DNA from: Elusimicrobiota bacterium | GTDB taxonomy: Bacteria; Elusimicrobiota; Elusimicrobia; JACQJN01 | Length of the DNA stretch: 5,807 nt | Assembly: GCA_016205085.1 (NCBI GenBank) | Contig: JACQJN010000259.1 | Coordinates: forward strand, 1-5,807 | Direction of reading: 5' to 3' | Shown: in pieces, positions 1-4,821 of the stretch | Numbering within the stretch: position 1 is the first letter of the stretch | How the letters are laid out: the number at the start of each line of letters is the position of its first letter | Made by a program: the position numbers and the translations under genes | Notes under the pieces: model-generated | The model's input: only the letters and a program-made list of their open reading frames with translations | The model's database searches: none | What the model was told of the DNA's origin: nothing

Positions 1-23
1 CTCCGTTCGTTTTATTGTAACAT

Positions 24-52
24 ATTATAGCAGAGGTTGCCAATATTTTCCA
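24..52 (-). promoter_or_regulatory. Possible divergent (leftward) promoter
   Basis: Read on the minus strand, bases 52-47 give TGGAAA (4 of 6 to the -35 consensus). After 17 bp, bases 29-24 give TATAAT, a perfect -10. Further left, bases 4-1 read GGAG on the minus strand, a plausible Shine-Dalgarno for a gene starting just beyond the window edge. Regulators of suf operons are often encoded nearby, so a divergent Rrf2-type regulator is one possibility, but no coding sequence of it is visible. AT-rich DNA yields such matches by chance, so confidence is low. Confidence 0.25.
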
Positions 53-71
53 TAGGCATAGGCTATGGAAA
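47..71. repeat. Perfect 9-bp inverted repeat upstream of the suf promoter
   Basis: The arms TTTCCATAG (47-55) and CTATGGAAA (63-71) are exact reverse complements separated by seven bases. The repeat lies just upstream of the sufC -35 and shares two bases with the larger dyad at 70-100. There is no T-run on either strand after it, so it does not look like an intrinsic terminator. It could be a second operator, and it would overlap the -35 of the possible leftward promoter. No regulator family is recognised from the arm sequence. Confidence 0.6.
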
Positions 72-72
72 C

Positions 73-97
73 ATACTTGACTGTTTTAGTCAGGTAT
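73..97. promoter_or_regulatory. IscR type 1-like operator
   Basis: The half-sites ATACTTGACT (73-82) and AGTCAGGTAT (88-97), with spacer GTTTT (83-87), satisfy every position of the E. coli IscR type 1 consensus: ATASYYGACT, then RWWWY, then AGTCRRSTAT. The symmetry extends to 70-100, giving 13 paired positions with one G-T mismatch. The site covers the -35 and the spacer of the sufC promoter, ending two bases before the -10, which is a placement expected for repression. In characterised bacteria type 1 sites are bound by IscR holding a [2Fe-2S] cluster, giving feedback repression when clusters are plentiful. That the host has such an Rrf2-family regulator is inferred, since none is encoded in the window. 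Confidence 0.8.
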
Positions 98-105
98 GTT
101 AAACT
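77..105 (+). promoter_or_regulatory. Sigma70-type promoter of the suf operon
   Basis: The -35 is TTGACT (77-82, 5 of 6 to consensus) and the -10 is TAAACT (100-105, 4 of 6), with an optimal 17-bp spacer. Transcription would start near 111-113, leaving a leader of about 20 nt that holds the Shine-Dalgarno of sufC. The -35 lies within the left half-site of the IscR-like operator, so occupancy should block polymerase. The prediction rests on sequence alone. Confidence 0.6.
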
Positions 106-120
106 ATTCCTTAAGGAGAA

Positions 121-126
121 AAGGAG
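121..126 (+). promoter_or_regulatory. Ribosome binding site of sufC
   Basis: AAGGAG ends 7 nt before ATG at 134 and decides the start. A second copy of the core lies at 113-118 but is more distant. The upstream in-frame ATG at 65 has no Shine-Dalgarno and lies upstream of the promoter, so it would not be in the mRNA. Confidence 0.8.
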
Positions 127-133
127 AGATTTT

Positions 134-892
134 ATGAGTCAAACACTTTTAGAAATCAAGGATTTGCATGTGGAAGTGGAGGGGAAGCCCATCCTAAATG
201 GAGTATCCCTTACCATGCGGGCCGGTGAGGTGCATGCCCTGATGGGGCCAAACGGCTCCGGTAAAAGCACTCTTTCTAATGTCCTTCTGGGGCATCCCAA
301 ATACCAAGTGATGCAGGGAAAAATCTTCTACAAAGGGGAGGATATCACCTCTTTAAAAACCAATGAAAGAGCTAAAAAAGGGATTTTCTTGGCATTTCAG
401 TATCCGGTGGCTGTGCCTGGAGTCACTGTGGCCAACTTTTTGAGGACGGCAGCGAAGGCCATATTCGGAAGTGAACAGGCCATCAAGACATTTCGGAAGA
501 CTCTCAAAGAAAAAATGGCTTTGTTGGGGATGGAGGATTCTTTTGCTTCCCGTTATGTCAATGATGGTTTTTCGGGAGGGGAGAAGAAGAGGTTGGAGAT
601 CCTTCAAATGGCGGTGCTTGAGCCCAGGCTGGCGGTCTTGGATGAGACGGATTCCGGGTTGGACATCGACGCTTTGAAGGTGGTGGCGGAGGGGATCAAT
701 CGGCTGTCAGGTCCCGAGAACGGAATTCTTCTGATCACCCACTATCAGAGGATTTTGAATTACGTGAAACCTCAATTTGTGCATGTGTTGATGCATGGTA
801 AAATGGTGCGGTCCGGCGGTCCGGAGCTGGCTCAGGAGCTGGAATTGAAGGGATACGAATGGGTCGATGAGAGTGTAGCAACGGGAGTTTAA
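134..892 (+). CDS. sufC: SufC, ATPase of the SufBCD Fe-S scaffold
   Basis: This 252-residue cytoplasmic ABC-type ATPase powers the conformational changes of the SufB-SufC2-SufD complex during iron-sulfur cluster assembly; it is not a transporter. Visible motifs are Walker A GPNGSGKST (38-46), Q-loop Gln89, ABC signature FSGGEKKR (146-153), Walker B LAVLDE (166-171), D-loop SGLD (174-177) and switch His203. Lys152 and Glu171, which form the SufC-specific salt bridge in E. coli, fall at the same numbers. Length fits the family (about 250). The start at 134 is chosen because it has a good Shine-Dalgarno, lies downstream of the promoter, and gives the usual SufC N-terminus (LLEIKDLHVEV); an in-frame ATG at 65 would add 23 residues encoded by operator DNA. 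It is the first gene of the operon and ends 1 nt before sufB. Nothing appears degraded. Confidence 0.96.
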   Translation: MSQTLLEIKDLHVEVEGKPILNGVSLTMRAGEVHALMGPNGSGKSTLSNVLLGHPKYQVMQGKIFYKGEDITSLKTNERAKKGIFLAFQYPVAVPGVTVANFLRTAAKAIFGSEQAIKTFRKTLKEKMALLGMEDSFASRYVNDGFSGGEKKRLEILQMAVLEPRLAVLDETDSGLDIDALKVVAEGINRLSGPENGILLITHYQRILNYVKPQFVHVLMHGKMVRSGGPELAQELELKGYEWVDESVATGV

Positions 893-893
893 A

Positions 894-3401
894 ATGCCAT
901 ACACGGGCGGATTTTTAGATATAGGCAAGGACTACCAGTCGAAATACGGGTTCAGCGATCCGGAGAAGCTTATTTTTAAATCCAAAAAAGGTTTGGACCG
1001 TGAGATCGTAGAGCAGATCTCCAGCATCAAGAATGAGCCGGACTGGATGCGGCAAATCCGTCTGGAAGCGCTGGAAATATTTTTTAAAAAGCCCATGCCC
1101 AACTGGGGAGATACCGAACTGATGAATGCCATCCAGTTCGGGGAGATTTATTATTATCTCAAGTCCACCGACAAGACGGAGAAAAATTGGGAGGATGTTC
1201 CCGAGGCCATTAAGAATACTTTTGAGAAGCTGGGAATCCCCGAAGCGGAACGAAAATTTTTGGCTGGGGTCACCTCCCAATACGACTCCGAGGCTGTCTA
1301 CCACCGTGTCCGGGAGGATTTGGAAAAGCAGGGAGTGATATTCCTGGACATGGATTCCGGCCTTAGGCAGTATCCCGACTTGGTGAAGGAATATTTTGGC
1401 ACGGTCATTCCCTCCATGGACAACAAGTTTGCCGCGTTGAACACGGCGGTATGGTCCGGAGGTTCTTTTATCTATGTTCCTAAAGGAGTCAAGGTGGAAC
1501 TGCCCCTGCAGGCCTATTTCAGAATCAACGCCAAAAATGCGGGACAGTTTGAAAGGACTCTGATCATCGCGGATGAGGGATCCAGTGTGCACTACATTGA
1601 AGGATGTCTGCCCGAAGGGGAATGGGTGAGCTTGGGGGATACATTCTGTGCCATTGATGAGGTGAAGCCTGGAACTAAGGCTTTGAACAGTTTGGGTGTC
1701 GAAGCGGAGGTCATTGCGACCCGAAAGCGTCCCTACAAGGGTGATCTGGTTAAGATTGTTCCAGTTTCTGTGGGAAATGCATTTGAGCTGACTCCAGAGC
1801 ATCCCGTGTGGGCTATTCGTCGCCCAAGGGTCAGTCGCGCGAGAAAAAACCGTTCCCAAAACCGATGGGATGTTTCTGTCAACAAAATCCTGGATGCTGA
1901 GCCTGAATGGGTTCCTGCTTCCCAACTGAAGGTAGGTGATATTTTGTGCTTTCCTGTAGCGGCCAAGACACAAGACCATCTAGAAATTTCTGATGATTTG
2001 CTGCAATTTTTGGGTTACTACTTAGCGGAAGGGAGCGCGTTCTTCAATGGTAAAACGCAGGTTCCCACCGTAACTCTTTCCTTCAATATAAAGGAATCCG
2101 ATAAAATAGAAGAGTCCAAAAAATTGATTCATGTTTTAACTGGAAAGAAGGCGGGAGAATTTCGGGTTCCGGAAAAACATGAATCTAGGGTCTATGTGTA
2201 TTCCCATGAACTTTTAGCTCTTTCATGGAAATACTGCGGTCGGCATGCTGCTTTAAAACAACTGCACCGCGATGTTATGGAACTTCCTCCCCAAAGACAA
2301 AAGTTGCTTTTCGAAACCTATCTCAAGGGTGATGGCAGCAGACATTTAAGAGAAAGCGGCCATACTCTGGTGCGCTGCAGCACCGTTTCAAGGACGCTGG
2401 CCTTCCAGCTTCAGGAGATATTGGCGCGGAATGGTATTTATGCGGGGATGCAGGTTCGAAAGGCTTTCCAAGAAACCATGAAGACGGGGCGTAAAATTCA
2501 GCATCGAGAGGCTTATTGCCTGCATTTTGAGGAAGGAAGAAAGGTTTGTCAAGCTTGGAAAGATGAGAAACGCAACTGCTTCTGGGTGCCTATTCGGGCG
2601 ATTAAAAAGAGATCTTATGTGGGCATGGTCTACAACTTGGAAATGAAATCGGCTCCCAATGCCTACCTGGCGAGAGGTTTTGCGGTGCATAACTGCACCG
2701 CCCCCAATTACGCCTCCGATTCCCTTCATTCCGCCGTGGTGGAGTTGGTGGCCAGGCCTGGGGCCCATATCCGTTATACCACCATCCAGAACTGGTCCAA
2801 CAATGTTTTCAATCTGGTAACCAAGCGCGCGGTAGCCCACAAGGACGCGATCGTTGAATGGCTGGATGGGAACTTGGGTTCCAAGTTGACGATGAAGTTT
2901 CCCTGTGTTTACCTGGTAGGGGAGGGAGCCAGGGGAGAGATCATCTCCTGCGCATTCGCGGGCAAAGGGCAGCATCAGGACGCCGGGGCCAAGCTTTTTT
3001 TCTGCGCTCCCCATACCAGCGGGACTATCTTGTCTAAATCTATTTCAAAAGACGGCGGCCGAGCCAGTTACCGCGGTTTGGTGAAGGCGTATCCCGGAGC
3101 GACAAACGCCAAGGTCAATATCCGCTGCGACGCTCTTCTCATGGATAAGGAATCGCGTTCCGATACTTATCCCACCATGGAGATCGATGGACGGCATATT
3201 CAGGTGGAACATGAAGCCACCGTTTCCAAAATAGGGGAAGAACAGCTTTTTTATCTGATGAGTCGTGGCTTGAAAGAATCGGAAGCCGTTACGTTGGTGG
3301 TGAATGGTTTTTTTGAGGCGTTCACGAAGGAATTGCCTTTGGAATATGCGGTGGAACTGAACCGGCTGATTCAGATGGAGATGGAGGGAGCGGTCGGTTA
3401 A
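894..3401 (+). CDS. sufB: SufB Fe-S scaffold protein, intein-containing precursor
   Basis: The 835-residue precursor comprises an N-extein (1-237), an intein (238-600) and a C-extein (601-835). Splicing leaves a 472-residue SufB, normal for the family. SufB receives persulfide sulfur and, with SufD, builds the nascent cluster in the cytoplasmic SufBCD complex. Conserved residues in precursor numbering are Arg210 and Asn212 (E. coli R226/N228), Cys601 (C254, sulfur acceptor and +1 residue), Gln632, Trp634 and Lys644 (the proposed sulfur tunnel Q285/W287/K303), Cys745 (C405), and His773-Glu774 (H433/E434, at the SufD interface). Equivalences were made by eye from recalled E. coli numbering. The N-extein has no cysteine at all. 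CGGGAG at 882-887 is a Shine-Dalgarno 6 nt before the ATG. The stop overlaps the sufD start by one base (TAATG). Both extein segments look intact, so function depends on splicing. Confidence 0.96.
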   Translation: MPYTGGFLDIGKDYQSKYGFSDPEKLIFKSKKGLDREIVEQISSIKNEPDWMRQIRLEALEIFFKKPMPNWGDTELMNAIQFGEIYYYLKSTDKTEKNWEDVPEAIKNTFEKLGIPEAERKFLAGVTSQYDSEAVYHRVREDLEKQGVIFLDMDSGLRQYPDLVKEYFGTVIPSMDNKFAALNTAVWSGGSFIYVPKGVKVELPLQAYFRINAKNAGQFERTLIIADEGSSVHYIEGCLPEGEWVSLGDTFCAIDEVKPGTKALNSLGVEAEVIATRKRPYKGDLVKIVPVSVGNAFELTPEHPVWAIRRPRVSRARKNRSQNRWDVSVNKILDAEPEWVPASQLKVGDILCFPVAAKTQDHLEISDDLLQFLGYYLAEGSAFFNGKTQVPTVTLSFNIKESDKIEESKKLIHVLTGKKAGEFRVPEKHESRVYVYSHELLALSWKYCGRHAALKQLHRDVMELPPQRQKLLFETYLKGDGSRHLRESGHTLVRCSTVSRTLAFQLQEILARNGIYAGMQVRKAFQETMKTGRKIQHREAYCLHFEEGRKVCQAWKDEKRNCFWVPIRAIKKRSYVGMVYNLEMKSAPNAYLARGFAVHNCTAPNYASDSLHSAVVELVARPGAHIRYTTIQNWSNNVFNLVTKRAVAHKDAIVEWLDGNLGSKLTMKFPCVYLVGEGARGEIISCAFAGKGQHQDAGAKLFFCAPHTSGTILSKSISKDGGRASYRGLVKAYPGATNAKVNIRCDALLMDKESRSDTYPTMEIDGRHIQVEHEATVSKIGEEQLFYLMSRGLKESEAVTLVVNGFFEAFTKELPLEYAVELNRLIQMEMEGAVG
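1605..2693 (+). mobile_element. SufB intein (363 aa) with LAGLIDADG endonuclease
   Basis: The insert is in frame and is absent from ordinary SufB: the flanks join as HYIEG-CTAP, matching uninterrupted SufB proteins. In intein numbering, block A starts with nucleophile Cys1 (CLPEGEWVSLGD), block B is FELTPEHPVW with Thr63 and His66, block F is VYNLEM (343-347 region), and block G is GFAVHN with penultimate His362 and terminal Asn363. The +1 residue is Cys. This is a class 1, cis-splicing layout: N-S acyl shift at Cys1, transesterification to Cys+1, then Asn cyclisation. The usual acidic residue of block F appears to be Asn344. SufB inteins are known, including in mycobacteria; whether this is the same insertion allele was not checked. 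The element is mobile at DNA level by homing and needs no promoter of its own. Confidence 0.95.
1986..2594 (+). other. LAGLIDADG homing endonuclease domain within the intein
   Basis: The domain spans about intein residues 128-330, between the two halves of the splicing domain; both limits are approximate. Two LAGLIDADG helices are visible: LGYYLAEGS (136-144, DNA 2010-2036) and FETYLKGDG (236-244, DNA 2310-2336). Their acidic metal-binding residues, Glu142 and Asp243, are both present, about 100 residues apart as in monomeric two-motif enzymes. The reading frame is open throughout, so the endonuclease may be active. It would be expected to cut an empty sufB allele at the joined extein sequence and so promote copying of the intein. 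Activity itself cannot be judged from sequence. Confidence 0.85.
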
Positions 3402-4498
3402 TGGAAACTTGGAGACGAACCAATCTCGAACGTTGGAACCTGGATCAATTAGAAGGTTCTACACATACGATAGCTGATCACCGGTCGTCCCGGTCATTGG
3501 ACAGGCAGCCGGTGGCCGATCACCATGAAAATGGAGTGGTGTTGACCGATCTGGAAACTGCGGCTAGAACGCACCAGGCTCTCTTGGCTCCTGTTCTGGA
3601 AGAGTTTTGGGCTGGAGAAGATTTCAGAAAGATGGAACTGGCCAACAAAGCTCTATGGCGTGGAGGAAAATTTATTTATGTTCCCGATGGGGTGAAAGCG
3701 GTTGTGCCTGTGCGGCTGATCTGTAAGTCCGGAGAGGGAAATTTTAGTTTTTCAAGGAATGTGGTGGTGGTGGGAGAAGGAAGCGAGGTGGTGGTTTTAG
3801 AGGATCATCAATCAGAAACGACGGAGCCCCAATCCTCTGTCGCTTTTTCAAGATTGATTCTTAAATCGGGAGCAAAAGCGCATTTTTTTTACACCCAGGA
3901 ACTGAACGCTCAGACGGCACATTTTTGGCATCAGAAGTGTACTTTGGAGAGAGAAGCCCAGCTTTTCCATACCTCTGTGATCATGGGCGGGGGTGTGCAT
4001 AAAAGCCATTTGGAGGTGGAGTTGTCGGGCCAAGGGGCACGGAGCGAACTTTTTGGTATTCTTTTGGGAAAAAAAGAACAGCATTTTGATATCGGCACGT
4101 ACCAACATCACCTAGGAGACCATACTTACAGCGATCTTCTTTTTAAATCAGCTCTGAAAGATGGCGCCCGTTCGATCTATACGGGGTTTATTAAAGTAGA
4201 GAAACAAGCCCTGGAAACAAATGCGTATCAAGCCAACCATAATCTCCTTCTTTCCGAGCGGGCGCGGGCGGATTCCACTCCGGTGCTTGAGATTTTAACG
4301 AACGCGGTTCACTGCAAGCATGGAGCGACGGCGGGGCCATTGGGTTCGGAGGAACTTTTCTATCTCCAATCCCGAGGCCTTTCCGAGCCTGAGGCTGAAA
4401 AAATGCTGATTGGGGGTTTTTTTGAGCCTATTTTAAGGAAGTTGCCCATGCTGGAAATGCGGGAGCGGTTGGCCGCCAGGGTTGCGGAGGCTTTGTGA
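3401..4498 (+). CDS. sufD: SufD, scaffold partner of SufB
   Basis: This 365-residue SufD forms the SufB-SufD heterodimer on which the cluster is assembled and which binds two SufC subunits. The N-terminal METWRRTNL resembles the EEWRYT motif of SufD. The core right-handed beta-helix includes the conserved GGKFIYVPDGV stretch (about 88-98), and the C-terminus carries CKHGATAGPLGSEELFYLQS. Cys305 and His307 there align with E. coli SufD C358 and H360, the latter a cluster-interface residue. Relative to E. coli SufD (423 residues), about 50 residues are missing before the EEWR-like motif, so the usual N-terminal helical segment is absent or reduced. The start overlaps the sufB stop by one base, and a GGAGGGAG Shine-Dalgarno lies at 3383-3390 inside sufB. 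The stop overlaps the next gene's GTG by three bases. Confidence 0.93.
   Translation: METWRRTNLERWNLDQLEGSTHTIADHRSSRSLDRQPVADHHENGVVLTDLETAARTHQALLAPVLEEFWAGEDFRKMELANKALWRGGKFIYVPDGVKAVVPVRLICKSGEGNFSFSRNVVVVGEGSEVVVLEDHQSETTEPQSSVAFSRLILKSGAKAHFFYTQELNAQTAHFWHQKCTLEREAQLFHTSVIMGGGVHKSHLEVELSGQGARSELFGILLGKKEQHFDIGTYQHHLGDHTYSDLLFKSALKDGARSIYTGFIKVEKQALETNAYQANHNLLLSERARADSTPVLEILTNAVHCKHGATAGPLGSEELFYLQSRGLSEPEAEKMLIGGFFEPILRKLPMLEMRERLAARVAEAL
4485..4490 (+). promoter_or_regulatory. Ribosome binding site of the Rieske ferredoxin gene
   Basis: CGGAGG lies inside the end of sufD, 4 nt before the GTG at 4495, which is somewhat close. The GTG sits in a GTGA overlap with the sufD stop, typical of coupled translation, and yields the full first beta strand of the domain. 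The next in-frame ATG (codon 18) would remove that strand, so GTG is preferred. Confidence 0.55.
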
Positions 4499-4821
4499 CC
4501 CAGCTGATTGCGGTGGCTAAGGTTTTGGAAATCCCTCCGGGAGGGATGAAGGTGGTGGAGGTGGAGAGTTTTCGTATTGCCCTGTGCCATGTGGAGGGAA
4601 CGATTTACGCCATTGAGGATGTGTGCACCCATGATGACGGTCCCTTGGGGGAGGGAACTTTGCGCGGAGGGCAGGTGGAATGTCCACGGCATGGAGCCAG
4701 GTTTGACGTTAAAACCGGCAAGGCGGTTCGGATGCCGGCCATCGTTCCTGTGCGCACATTCCCGGTCAAGGTCGAGAATGGAGAGATATTTGTGGAGATG
4801 GTGAGCGGAGTCGAACCATGA
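4495..4821 (+). CDS. Rieske-type [2Fe-2S] ferredoxin in the suf operon
   Basis: This 108-residue soluble protein is a single Rieske domain. It has the cluster motif Cys44-Thr-His46, 16 intervening residues, then Cys63-Pro-Arg-His66, so both cysteines and both histidines that bind a [2Fe-2S] cluster are present. It continues GARFDVKTGKAVRMPA, as in ferredoxins of aromatic dioxygenase systems (BphF-like) and NirD-like small Rieske proteins. No signal peptide or membrane segment is visible, so it is cytoplasmic, unlike the Rieske subunit of bc1 complexes. It lacks dioxygenase or nitrite reductase neighbours; instead it lies between sufD and sufS with 4-nt overlaps on both sides (GTGA and ATGA). 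Co-expression suggests an electron-transfer role in cluster assembly, or a client or sensor of it. That role is inference; the fold and cluster assignment are firm. Confidence 0.92.
   Translation: MTQLIAVAKVLEIPPGGMKVVEVESFRIALCHVEGTIYAIEDVCTHDDGPLGEGTLRGGQVECPRHGARFDVKTGKAVRMPAIVPVRTFPVKVENGEIFVEMVSGVEP

Noticed and set aside
23..28. TATTAT as a plus-strand -10 for an additional upstream promoter
   Set aside because: Its -35 would fall at or beyond the window edge and cannot be assessed; the promoter at 77-105 is better supported.
47..71. The 9-bp inverted repeat as an intrinsic terminator of an upstream gene
   Set aside because: No T-run follows the stem on either strand and the stem is AT-rich, so an operator role is likelier.
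65..133. A 23-residue N-terminal extension of SufC from ATG 65
   Set aside because: It has no Shine-Dalgarno, is encoded by the operator and promoter DNA, and lies upstream of the predicted transcript start. ATG 134 has a strong site and matches family N-termini.
915..1979. A 354-codon open frame on the minus strand opposite sufB
   Set aside because: It runs across the extein-intein junction and shows no recognisable domain. It is explained as an antisense shadow of a strongly supported gene.
1605..2693. The SufB insert as a group I intron or insertion sequence
   Set aside because: It is fully in frame with protein-splicing blocks at exact boundaries (Cys1, His-Asn, Cys+1) and has no terminal inverted repeats or target duplication.
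2995..3001. T-runs of 7-8 bases (also near 3308-3314, 3883-3890 and 4417-4423) as programmed frameshift sites or sequencing errors
   Set aside because: The family-conserved reading frame continues unbroken through each run, with no downstream pseudoknot or alternative frame of interest.
2388..3014. A 208-codon minus-strand frame opposite the intein end and the SufB C-extein
   Set aside because: It shows no domain or start signal and crosses the splice junction; the plus strand is clearly coding.
4495..4821. Assignment of the Rieske protein as NirD (nitrite reductase small subunit)
   Set aside because: There is no nirB-like neighbour and the suf context is clear; only the Rieske fold can be supported.
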